Origin: Sinonovacula constricta
Taxonomy: Eukaryota > Mollusca > Bivalvia > Cardiida > Solecurtidae
Direction of reading: 5' to 3'
DNA: 64,000 bases
Assembly (NCBI GenBank): GCA_007844125.1
Contig: CM017563.1
Location: 30,060,328 to 30,124,327 of the forward strand
The notes under the pieces: generated by a model
Seen by the model: the letters and a program-made list of their open reading frames with translations, nothing else
Told to the model about the DNA's origin: nothing
Database searches by the model: none
Program-made: the position numbers and the translations under genes
Part shown: one piece after another, positions 1-12,600 of the stretch
How positions within the stretch are numbered: position 1 is the stretch's first letter
How the letters are laid out: each line of letters begins with the position of its first letter

Positions 1-32
1 CACGTTAAAGCAACAGCACACATAACATAACC

Positions 33-667
33 ATGACGACTGTAAACGGAGAATACTTTCCAGACCCTAGCCCTAAGCCACATCCCCGTATCAAGCCTGA
101 GGCAGCATCCTATGCGGATCGAAATCGTGGCACAATGGAAAGATGGTTTGACTATTCTGGTAACGATGGGTATGAGTCACCAAAACCAGTTGGTAGGTCA
201 GTAACAGACGAGGGTCGTAAGAATGCAGCACAAAATCAGGGCTCGATGTCATCAATTATGGGTGGATATGCTGACCCACCAGCCCAGAGGCATATCCACC
301 CACGTGCTGTGAAAGGGGAGGCAGCTGAGAATGCCAGCCATAATCAAGGCGGAGCTATGAAAGAGTTGATTGACAATTATGGTCATTTACAAGTAGAGGA
401 AATGCCTCATCATAAGGTTCATGGGCATGATGCAGAGGAATACGCAGAGCGGAACCAGGGAACAATGGGTAAGATCATGGGTAACTACGGACAACCATCC
501 CCAGAGCAGCCACCGCAGCCTAAGGTGTATTATGGGGGACAGGAAGTGGCCGAGAAGTACAAAGGGAAGGACATGGGCCCGATCCTCAGCATGGAGAAAG
601 AGAGTCCAGAGGAATACCCAGCTGAGCCAAAAGTGAGCCGGCTGCACCAACAGTCCAAGGGGGCAGG
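33..667 (+). CDS. Gene 1 exon 1 (coding)
   Basis: Codes residues 1-211 plus two bases of codon 212. It contains the five clearest repeat modules, including DRNRGTMERW, AQNQGSMSSIMGGY, SHNQGGAMKELIDNYG and ERNQGTMGKIMGNYG. The donor is CAGG|GTAAGA. Up to 32 nt of 5' UTR is visible; an upstream non-coding exon may lie outside the window. Confidence 0.85.
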
Positions 668-3600
668 GTAAGAACCTTCATTAAACCCAGCGTCTGCTAT
701 GCTGCTACAATTGTAAATAAACAAAACTTAATTCTTTGTTTTATTTGTTGACAACTTTATACTGCAGTAACAAAACGTGAGTCTTGAGATTAACACTGCA
801 GTGGTAACTAAACGTGTTTTGTGAGATAAGACTGAAGCAAGTAGTGCAGATCCTGATAAGCAAACTCCAAGAGGGAGCAGGTTGATCTTTATCTGCACTT
901 TTTGCTGAAGTTTGAACTACTTGGGCTTAGCAAACTAAGAGATAAATTTTGTTGGTTTTTTTTTTATGTTTTAAAAAATATTTTTTTAAAGTGTCAGGTA
1001 ATAACATTTATTACACCTACTTTAATTAAAGGATTGAAAAATATATATTTTTTTTTATATATATATGTTAAAGTTTTCCTGCAATTCTGAGGTACATTGA
1101 AGCTTAAAGATGGTATCCGACAGTTTGGATTAAAATATTTTTCTCAAGTAACCAAATAAAGTCATTGTTACCAGAAAAGATCCTGCAGAATACTGCACAT
1201 TGATCTCCATTTCTCATTGCAAACAGGTATTTCCTATCTGAACCACATTGCAGATAGCAAAAGATAACTATTTTTTATAACTATTTTTAACTAAGAAAAC
1301 TACGTGACAACTCACCTTTGAGACTACTTTATATCATCATCTGGGTAATTTGCTCTGATGTCGATATCTATTTTTAGCCGAGATTACTATCATGATTATT
1401 TATAGATTTGGAATAATGGAACTTTTAGAATGTTGTTATTACGGCTTGTACTCTCTAAGTCGGTGTTCAAAACCGTCTTTACTTATACTTAAGTGTGAGT
1501 TTATGCAGAAATTATGCCCTAATTCCCAAAACCTGTGGTACATTATTGTTACATGAATTTTACATAGGCAAACTGTCGGATACCACCATTTTAAATTTAG
1601 ACAAGAAGTTTCCAGGTCTTCTACTACAAATGATTTGCTGCATTAATTCCTGTTTGGGTGACTCCTTCATTATCATCTCTTCAGCATGAACCAACCAAAC
1701 TTGTTGACCCTCAAATCAGATCTATTACTGATTCTCAAATTCACGTTTTCTGACCAGATCTGACAATAATGACCATTATTTTTGTGTTGGTTTTATTATT
1801 TCAAAAGCAAAAGCAAAAATCATGAACTTTCTTAAGAATCTGTATAATGTCAGTTTGCCAACAAGCTCAGACATGAAGTAGTTTCATTCTTGGCACTAGA
1901 GAAAGACTGACTTGTAGGTAGATGTTGCTTATCAACAGTGAGGCTGTATCATGTCACCATCAATTAGTTCTCCCATACCTTACCATGGTTCAGACGCAAT
2001 TTCTCATCATTATCTTATCTTCGTTACGATGCCACATAATTTGCAGTGATGCAACAGTGTATATTTCACTGCAAGATATTATGATAAACATAATAAAATA
2101 AGTTCGAAAGAAGGGTTGGATAATTATGAAATACTGGATATCGTAGTGGGATTTTTTACAAATAAAGTTTGACATGGTTCGAAATTCAAGTACTCGGTAT
2201 ACAGCAGTATCCCCAATACAGTGCATGTTGTTTAAATTTGGTACTTCGTAGCTTTATTGCATTATTGGTATTACAAAATAAAATTCCACAAAATAGAAAA
2301 ACTGTTTACCACAGTATATTGGTAATGCATAATTTTAACTCACTTTTATTTTATTTAATCCAAAAAGTAATTATTTATTAACTATTTTCATGCAGTCAGT
2401 ATATTGATTTTCCTTCATGAATTTTTTTTGTTGCTGTTGCTTAACTTAATTTCTTCACTGCAAGTCATTAATACATTAATTTTGTCATTCTGTATCATGT
2501 CATTTATGCAGAAATCATACATTTTAATAAATTAATGTTCATTGAGTATTATAAGTACCCACGTCATAGGGTTTGGTAATTATGGGAAATTTTCTTCATA
2601 TAATTTATTTTACTACCTTTATTTAGAGTGCCAAGGAAGATCTCCATTGGTTAAATTCACCAACTTGTAACTATTAAGCCCCTCACTGTTGTGGGTTTGA
2701 GCCCCTGTAATGCCATCAGCTTTCATGACAAGAGAACTTCCAGCTGACCTAGAGAGCCCTGGATGTTCTACCCAGAAGTTTCAAGGCCCACCGCTACTAA
2801 AAATAGCTGGATGTTGCCTATATGACAGTAATTGCAGTAATTGTGTCAATGCCATGTATTCAAACCCCAACCAAATCTCATAAATCAAGTTTACGCCCTA
2901 TGCCTCCAGTTTGGACATGTTGAGGTGAGATATGTTCAGTAAATGGTGTGGTCGAAGCCTTGCTTAATCATTCAGTGTAAAACAATTGTTGGGATGGGTT
3001 TTGGGGAGCCACTTGTTTCTAAAACCAAAGAGATTCCATGCTATTTCCATTTGTAATGATAGCTGAATTAAAGTGGATTCAGCAAATATATTGTTTTCCT
3101 TAATTAAGCCCTCCACTAAAAAAAAAAAAAAAAACATTAAGAAAACTTCATTACCATTTCAAGCTTTTTTGTTTAAATCTTAATTTTTATAAATCTGATC
3201 TTAATACATTCAGCGCCTATACTATCATGATGTGCTTGCATGACAGCCTGTATAATTGAGACATTTGTATTATTTTATGTTCACTGTAAATAAGTAATTT
3301 ACTCCTGTTTTCTCTCATAATTATCTAAACGGCACAAAGAAAGCTGATCACCTATCCCCCACCCCCTTCACCCTCATCATAGTATCATAAAGATAAAATG
3401 TGGTTTAGGGATTTTGAAGAAGAGTCTCTGGAAGAATTGAAGACCGCTTTCTTAAAGCTGAAACTTTTTTTTTTTTTTTTTCAGGGGCCTCACCCCATTA
3501 TTCCCCACAAGGGGCCTTTCCCTATGGTCTATTGCAGCCAGCAAACCCCTTGCCAAATTTTTTTCTCCCTTCTTATATCAGACCATTCACACCCCTGAGC

Positions 3601-6600
3601 ATGCAGAAGTATATTTGACTGGTAATAAATGCAAAATTACCGGTGACCAAACCCAATTTAATGTAATTTATATATACATGTAGTTTATTAGGGTATGAGA
3701 CTAATAATAAAGCATCTATAATTAATGAAGTAATTTAATCCTTATTTTCAAGTCAAGTTTAATTGCAGATTTGACTATGAGTGTTTCATCTCTTCCAATT
3801 AATCTTTAGAATTTAAGTTTTTCTTAAGTCTACTCTTATTCTTCTCCATTCATGTTTAAGTTAAGGCAAATCCTTATCCCATCAAGGTTTAGGGTAAGAC
3901 ATTGGCATGGGCAGTTTATTTGGGTGGGGTAGGGCGGTGTGGTATATTAAGCAAGGCTTCTGTTGTACATTCTACTGTATCTGTTTTTTTTTCTTCATCA
4001 GTGAAAAAATGTGGTCTGAAATTCCTAAATATAGACTCCTGTGATTTTGATTTTTACCAGATTTTATTTTTTTTTCTGGTGTCTGTGTGGGAGATCCATT
4101 GGTTTGAAAGCTGCTTCATTTTTTCTTCAGAAGACTCGGAAACAGTTTGATTTGATTAATCCAACAACAGTGTTGCATTGTTTTTAAATAACATCATTTA
4201 ATTTATTTTCAATTAATTCACCTTTTCATGTATTGTTTCAATATAACAAAAAGTGAAAGAACCTGTGGTGCACCAGTGGTTCTACCCAGGTAATAAGCTT
4301 GACATCACCAATATGACCATAATTGTGTCTGTGCGATGTAACAAAAAACAACACAAAATGTTAAAGGTTTCTCTCTTTCTTATTTCTCCCAAACATTTTT
4401 TTTCCTCAGAAGCAAAAAAGATTTTAGAATCATTTTTTATGTCATTCAGCTTTCTTATTTTCATTTATTTTATCTTTGTTTTAATTAACATTTCATTCCT
4501 TTATCTCTTTCCTCCTAATATTCTGTGTTGTAAGGAAGATATATATGAGCCAGCTCCAAAAGACAATACAACCGAACATGGATTTAATTAAGTAGGTAAA
4601 AACTTTAAAAGGTACATGCACAAACTGCTTAAGACAGTGTCCAATTCTAAGCTTGTTTGCTTTCTAAACGAGATTGGTATTCTTAATAAGTTATAAACTT
4701 TAAGCCGTTTATAATGCTTACATTATAGATTTTTTAAAACTGTGCTAACCTGTTTCACATTATTTTAATATTGAGACTTTTATATTTCTACTCATGTATT
4801 TAAATTTTAACCTAATAATACTTAATTCAGGTTAAACTGAATTGAATTTGGCGTCATATGACTTATCAAGTGCTGGTATGCCGTAAAACCCTTAAATACA
4901 AATTACATAAAAAGGTACACAAAGATGTCAGAAATAATGGCAGTTAGATTGCTGTGTACAATTGACACATGATGACACACTACAAACAACAGATCAAACC
5001 ATTTAAACAATTACATTGCATAAAGGCCATGTCCGAGAAACTTTACCTCTCTTTTATGTATTGTTATTTTCACAAGCTTACGATACAAACATTTGTGTTG
5101 CAACAAATATGGTAAAAATCAATTGTAATTAACAAATGTTATTTCATTATTATTTTAGCACACAAAAAAAGACTTTAAAAAATGCATAAAAGTGAATGGG
5201 ATTCAATCCAAGCACCCCATATATGGCAGTCAACCACCCAAACTATAAGGCCACAGTCAACCCCCCTAACTGTAAGGCTATAGTCAACCACACTAACTGT
5301 AAGGCTACAGTCAACCACCCTAAGTATAAGGCCACAGTCAACCCCCCTAACTGTAAGGCTACAGTCAGCCACCCTAACTATAAGACCAGTCAACCACCCT
5401 AACTGTAAGGCCACAGTCAACCACTTTAACTGTAAAGCCACAGGCAACCACCCTAGCTATAAGGCCACAGTCAACCTCCCTAACTATAAGGCCACAGTCA
5501 ACCACTCTAACTATAAGGCCACAGTCAACCTCCCTAACTATAAGGCCACAGTCAACCACCCTAACTATAAAGCCACAGGCAACCACTCTAACTATAAGGC
5601 CACAGTCAACCACTCTAACTATAAGGCCACAGTCAACCTCCCTAACTATAAGGCCACAGTCAACCTCCCTAACTATATGGCCACAGTCAACCTTCCTAAC
5701 TATATGGCCACAGTCGACAACCCTAACTATAAGGCAACAGTCAACCTCCCTAACTATAAGGCCACAGGCAACCACTCTAACTATAAGGCTACAGTCAACC
5801 TTCCTAACTATAAGGCCACAGTCAACCACTCTAACTATAAGGCCACAGTCAACCACTCTAACTATAAAGCCACAGGCAACCACCCTAACTATAAGGCCAC
5901 AGTCAAGGTCCCTTACTATAAGGCCACAGTCAACCTCCCTAACTATAAGGCCACAGTCAACCATCCTAGTCATCAACCATTCTTAAGCCCAAGCCATGAC
6001 TTAAGCCCAAGTCTCAATTTTTATGCCAACAAAAAATAAGCATATGTATGAAGTGTCAGTGTGATTTTAAGCTGAAAGTAGCAAAGTTAAAGTGTCATGC
6101 AAAAATACAGGCATGTAACTATAATGTATAATGAAGATATTGTAGATTGAAATTTATGACTTGAGCAATTCTTACTTAAGAATGGTTGGTAAAAACTGGC
6201 CGTATAGGTGGTATCCGACAGTTTGCCTACATTTTATATATTTAGTATGTAAAAAAGAACGATTAGCATTCCTCCTTAAAATTAGACATCAACGTCACAG
6301 CAGATGACGTGGATGAACTAAAACATAAGTGGTCACATGGTTTTCTTAGTTTAAAGATAGCTAACTGCAGCGTGGCTCAGGTAGGAAATACATGTTTGTA
6401 ATGAAGATTGCGGCATTATGGTTCACTTTTCCGACAGGTGAAAGACACCATTAAACAGCATTTTCCAAGATCTGTTCAGATTACAATGGTTTACTAAGAT
6501 AAATAATGAAAATATTTTTGGTCTATACTGTCGGGTACCACCTTTAATGAGGCAGGTATAGTGGTACAATTTTGTCTGGTGTGTGATTTAATTAAGAAAT

Positions 6601-9600
6601 CTTTTTTTACCAAGTCAACCACCTATTGTATTTATTCAGTACCTGAGTACTGGTTCTACCCAGGAAGTGGACAGTCCAGAGGGATTAATATAAGTTAAAA
6701 GAACTTGTTTCCCAATCGACTATAAATAAATAGGTTCGAACTAAATTAAACTAAACTATTGTATGTAAATAAAGCAACTTATATGATGTATATAAGCATT
6801 CCTACCAGCAAGGGAGATAACAAGTGTATTTTCTTTTCAATTCAAAAACAGGAAATTGATAGAATCACATTGTTGCACAAAATACTGAAATATATTCATG
6901 TTCACTGATCTATTAAAATATGAGGTCAAACTAAAAAACAAATGCCACGGAGCATTCTACAACTTGAACTTAATCTTTTTTTTATTTTTTTGTTTGAAGT
7001 TGTGAATATATGCATGCCACTGAGTTAAAGCTACTTGGTCGCAGTTTAGTATTGGTACAGAACATAACTATAGAAACCCATAATCCACATCTTGTATTTA
7101 TTTATATCATTATCAAAGTTTATGTGACATATATTCCTGCTAGTAAAATTCAGAGATATACCAATTTGTTGAATTTAAAACAGTTAAAAACTGTCGAAAA
7201 AAACATTGCAACAAAATTTTGCAATCTTTTGCATGAAATAAAATCTAGTTATCAGATGTTATGTTTTGATTCCATTATTGTGGTTTGACAATTGTCTATT
7301 TATTTTTAAATTAACGACAAACAAAATAACATCTGTGACCATGTTGCATTTAAGTCCACAGTGAGTGTGATCATACAATATTCATAGTCATTTCCTATGT
7401 ATGTTGTGAAGTTATAGGATGTATGCATAGTTTTAGGTCAATGTGTAGCTATATCTGGGGCTAAGGTTATACAAGTTCAAGTGTAAGACCTGCATATTTG
7501 ATTGGTCAGATTGAAATCTCCATTTGATTCTAACCAATCAGATGCCTCATATTCACCTCCATCAAGTTGTTTCTTTGTTTATTGGGTTTATTGTCCCCTC
7601 AACAGTATTTCAGTTATCAGATGTTGTTCACATGAAGCATTTATAGTGCTGCCTCCATTGTGCATAGCATGCAGTGAACACCATTCTTGATACCACACCC
7701 AGTAACATTATCCTGAGACCAGGCTAACCAGTTGTGGAACTACCCTTATATTTGCTTGAGCATTAGCAAGGGAGCTATACCACTACCACTTTTAATGACT
7801 TAAGTATATAGTGGCCAAGGACCGAACCCAGGTCTGCCCTTATCTTGAGCCGATGCTGTACCGACTCCTATACCAGATCTGGTCCATCAAGTTGTATAAC
7901 CTTAGTCACAGGTTTCATGTACCAGTCCTGTATACTTTATTATAGTTATCATATTTTATGGTTTACTGATGAAGTTTATTGCAGTGTATGACCTTCAGTC
8001 ACATGCTACATTAAAATATTTTATATTTTCTTCAGCAGTATTTTATTACATTTGAAAGGCGTTAACATACACCTCTGCTACACATTTTTCATATTTCATG
8101 TACTCATTTTTACATTTAAAGACTGAGATCATTTTTGTTTCAGATTCATTGACCCTAAACATACAATCTATCCATTCCATATAAATGTTTGTTTTTCATT
8201 TAAACACTAGAAAAAAAGTTTACACAATTTTCTCAATCTTATGACTGTCAACAGACTAATATCTAAAAAAAATGTACATATAGCGTTACCATGCTTGTTT
8301 TTAATACTGTCCCATCGGAAGCTGGCTGATCAGGATCTACACTTTTTGCCTAAGCTTGATGAATTCATACTTGGTAGGCTATAAGATAGATGCCCAAATG
8401 ACATAGGAAAAAATGCTCTTTCTATCAGACATCACATATTTTATTTGTTATATTAAGTAAATAAGACAAACTGTTCTTTTATTTGTGTACTATGTTAATG
8501 TTTATAAGAAAGCAAGAAAATCTATTTTATGTTTGTGGTAATGAATTAATTGCTTGATGATTATTTGATTCAACACACAGCACTTCTTAATGTAGACAGC
8601 AAAATTCTGTGCAAACTTCCTAAAGCATTTTCTTATAAAACTTTAATTGACAGTTGTATTAACCCTTTTTTCCATTGCTAGTTGGGATGAGGCCCCACCA
8701 GCAGTGCGTACCAGACCAGAGGCTGGTGAGATATCAGAGAAGTTGAAGGAAGATGTTGTGGGAAATCTGATGCGAGGTGAGGTGGCGCCCCCTACTGTGA
8801 GAGAAACCAAGCTTCCACCACACATGCAGACAGCAGAGACACCGTAAGTATTGTGTACAGCAGGTATTCTTATCCAAAAGTAACCTTGTGTGATTTGTTT
8901 AAATCCAGTATTAAATAAAAGTTACCTCCTAGTAATTTTATGAAAAAATAAGATGTATTGATAAAATCAAGGCATCAAATAAATCAGCAAGATCTGGCTT
9001 TTAGTAGTCTGATCAGGATCTACACTTTTTCAGGGGGCGCCTTTGGTGTAGTGTTAGAGTTGCCATTTTGCAACTCCTCTCTTTGCCACTCCTCTGGCTG
9101 CTTAGCCTCCCACTGCATAGGTTCAAGTCCAGTTTGGGGTGAAGGACATGTGGGAAGGTCATCAAGCTGACCTGCAGTGAGCCGGTGGGACAACCCAGAC
9201 ATTTGTTTGGGGTTGTCCTTCACCAAAACAGCTGGGCGTCGCTATAATGATCATAATTGGTCACTGCGATGTATCTCAAAATACAAACACTTTTTTTCAT
9301 TAGCCTGACAAGTGCTTCAGCTCTTAAAGAGCTAATGTTAAAGTCATGCTGAGCTTTTTCAGGCAAAAAATATGGCATCCATTGCAGAATGTGTAGGCAT
9401 TTACATGTAACTCTTTTTTTCCTAAGCCCCTTACTGCCTAGGTTCTAGTCACTGTCATGGTAGGTGAAAAAACTTTCATTAAGTTTGAAAGTATAATTAA
9501 AATCAGCCAGTATGTTGTTCAACCCATGCGGCAAACATAACAATACAAACAGTCCAAAACATGACAAATGTGGAAATGATTATACGTAAATCTTTATACG

Positions 9601-12600
9601 TGCTGCATATTACAACGATACGACTACAACTTAACTCAGTTTACTACAAAAACAAAGCCAATATGACCGACCGCAATAGCTCAGTTGGTAGAGTGTTGGC
9701 TTGCGGATCAGGAGGTTGCAGGTTCAAACCCCGGCCAGGTCAAACCAAATACTTCAAAGTTGGTAGTAGTGGCTTCCCTCCTAACGCTCGAGGCTAAGGG
9801 GACAGCCTTATGCCTGACTCGTCGGTGTCAGTATAATGGACCGGCCGGGTTCAATCCCTGGGTACCTCATAAGTGCCCCTGTGCTATAATCATAGAAATG
9901 TTGTTGCACAGTATCAGCCAATATGCCGGCAAATCCCAAAGCCAATATACTGGCACAGTGTTGTGATAATATTAACTGGTAAATACCTTCAAATTTATAT
10001 ATGCTAATGAAGTTGGCCTTTATTATACTAACATATGAGCACTAAATCTACATACTACAAATAAGCGAAGGTCTTGTAGGTGATCTGCAGTGTACTGGTG
10101 GTACTACCAAGACATTTACTGGAGTCCTCTTCCATCAATGAAAGCTGGGTTTCAGCATATAGGCCATATGTGGGTAGCTGTGACGTATTTCAGTAACAGT
10201 AAACAAAAAGTATTGAATTATGTAACGAGCCTTGGAAGATCTAAACTAAATAATCTTTGTATGTCATTTGTATTACAGAAAATAATTTCTGTATTTACTC
10301 ATGTTTGAGTCTAAAGAAATAAGATTTTGAACACTACCTATATTGTTACACAGTACAAGTCACGAGAAAAGTCTCTCTAAATGTTCATTCTTTCAAGATC
10401 TATAAATAAGCCAGTTAGTGATCTCTGCTTATAATAGATAGAGGGGTTTCCCGGATGACAATATAACATGATCTCATACGTTAGTTGTCACATGGTTTTC
10501 TTAATTTTAGAATAGCTATCTATGTGTGGCTTAGATAGGAAATACCTGTTTGCAATGACGGGTGAGGATTAATGCTTTACTGTTCACATACATCTGGTGC
10601 ATCAATGAGCGGTATTTTGCACGACCTTTTTGGGTAACAGTGACTTAGTTAGTTGAGAAACAATTTATTTGGTCCAAACTGTAAGATACCACTTTTAAAA
10701 ATGGAAAGTGAAAATAAGAAGTAAGTTTTTGTTTGTAAACAAATACCTTTTTAAACTCTTGCCAGCTGATACAAAGCCTGCCAATTTCAAATGTAAACAG
10801 TAGTGCTTATCTTTAAGGTTTGAGTAAGTTATTCAATCAATACATCCAAAGAGCTTTTCATACATAATGGTGTCTTTTTGTAGTTTTGCCAATGTTTTAA
10901 TGTTGTAGAAATAATGCCAGACTACCTATTCGTCTAAGGAATTATTCTCCTTAAAGTATTAAAGTTTCTAAAGACTTCCAGTGACTATGAAAATAAATAT
11001 GACATAAATTTTTTGTATTTTGTACTTTCTTAACTATTGTTTAATTGACTTAACTACTTTTGCTGTTCAAATATGTATCTTAATAAAGTAAAAGTTCTAA
11101 GTTTGAATCTTATCCCTTATTATGACACATTTATTTATAAGCACAACAAATTCAAAGTTATTTGGTGACAATTACATGAAAAGTAAACAATACATAATTC
11201 TACAGACTAGGGTGTAAATAGTGCAGATCATGAATGGACAGCTTCCTGTAAGAGCTGGGTAAACTGGGTCGACAGTACTTGCCTTAGTGTTATCATCTCA
11301 CGCTCAGCAGACTAAGTGCTTATACACCATGATTTACCTCAAGTAATTGATCAGTGTATGTCTGACACAGGGATCAGTTTTTGCCAAAATAATAATAAAT
11401 TTAAACCTATTTGTTTATAGTTGATTGGAAATGAGGTCTTTTTAGCCAATAGTACATGTCATCACCCTAATAACCCATTGCCTGGGTGCAATCAGTACTG
11501 CGTACTCGGTAGTAAGTACCTGGGACAATGTGCAGTAAAAAGACATGCTCAGGGACAGACATCTCATGGTTGTTAGGGCTTTGAACCTAGAACCCTCAGA
11601 TCTGGAGCAGTGTTAACCACAAGACCATGGAATCTCACACAAGATCTCTATGGCTAAGGTCTGAGTTGAAGGACCTTGATGAGAAGGCAGAGGTTACAAT
11701 TAAATAACCATTAAGTCCCTCCGTCTCTCATTGTGAGAGAAATTTAAGACCCATTTGGCCTATGGACATCCATGGTCTTATGCTTAGTGTGATGAATTCG
11801 TGATCTGAGGGTTCCAGGTGCAAACCTTATACTTGGCACGAGCAGGATTTTTTACTACTCATTGCCCCAATTAGTTACCAACTGAGTACCCAGGAAGTGG
11901 GCTTCAAGGACTAGAGAGGAAACCAGGGCTTAAGATGGTATCCAACAGTTTGGCTATACCAAATAGATGTAACAATATCTGACCTCTGTTATTTGTGCAT
12001 AATTTTGGCAGAAACAATCATACTTTAGAGTCTAACCTTCAACGATATTCAACAATATCTCAATTTTAGGGCAGTAAAACTTGTTTAATCAACACTAAAA
12101 ATGTTCATTCTTTTCAAATCTATAAATAACAACTGGGATTCCTGCTAAAAATAGACATCGATGTCACAGCAGATGACGTGGATGAACTAAAACATAAGTG
12201 GTCATGTGGCTTTCTAAGTTTGAAATCAGCTAACTGTGGAGCGTGGCTTAGATAAGAAAATAAATGTTTGTAATGACGATTGGTTTACTTTTCAGACAGG
12301 TTTAGGACATCAATAAACAGCATTTTGCAGTATTCGTTTAGATACTAGTAGGCTATTAAGATGATTAATTAAAATATTTTTGGTCCAAAGTATCCGATAC
12401 CACCTTTAAGTAATCCTGCTTGTGTAAATCAATTACAAATAAAAAATCGTGGTGCAAATGGGTTTGCTATACTGCTAGAAATTTAAAGTATGCACTGGTC
12501 TTTCTTAAACAAAGAAATGTCCAGGAAATGAAAATATTTATTTGTATAATGTTTCAGTCGTCCCCAGACAAGCCCAGTCCGCATGCGTCCTGAAGGTATG

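Larger units (their letters stand above)
668..8681 (+). other. Gene 1 intron 1 (8.0 kb)
   Basis: Non-coding. It holds two TTAA MITEs, SINE fragments, a 27-bp minisatellite and a full SINE-D copy, listed separately. Poly-A (3117-3134) and poly-T (about 3465-3481) tracts occur near old SINE debris. The parts not listed (about 1600-2660, 2890-4250, 4360-5210, 6740-7550 and 7900-8640) are AT-rich, and I see nothing further in them beyond a short dispersed motif at 8326 and an inverted repeat at 7496. Confidence 0.75.
8844..12557 (+). other. Gene 1 intron 2 (3.7 kb)
   Basis: Non-coding. It contains SINE-B, repeat K, SINE-C, two MITE-E copies and an inverted SINE-J pair, listed separately. About 9950-10250 and 10700-11200 are plain AT-rich sequence without features I can name. 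Confidence 0.7.

Noticed and set aside
4253..4591. 112-codon open frame in gene 1 intron 1
   Set aside because: Its beginning is SINE-B sequence (GTGCACCAGTGGTTCTACC) and the rest is T-rich intron.
5221..5968. Interstitial telomere
   Set aside because: CCCTAA occurs at most once per 27-bp unit and never in tandem.
5374..5976. 200-codon minus-strand frame (VDCGLIVRV repeats)
   Set aside because: It follows from the 27-bp period being divisible by three, and an equally open frame runs on the other strand.
9680..9740. tRNA gene
   Set aside because: Box A and box B are present but the acceptor stem does not close and the sequence continues into a SINE body flanked by target duplications; the same holds for the heads at 22.3, 56.3, 58.4 and 63.8 kb.
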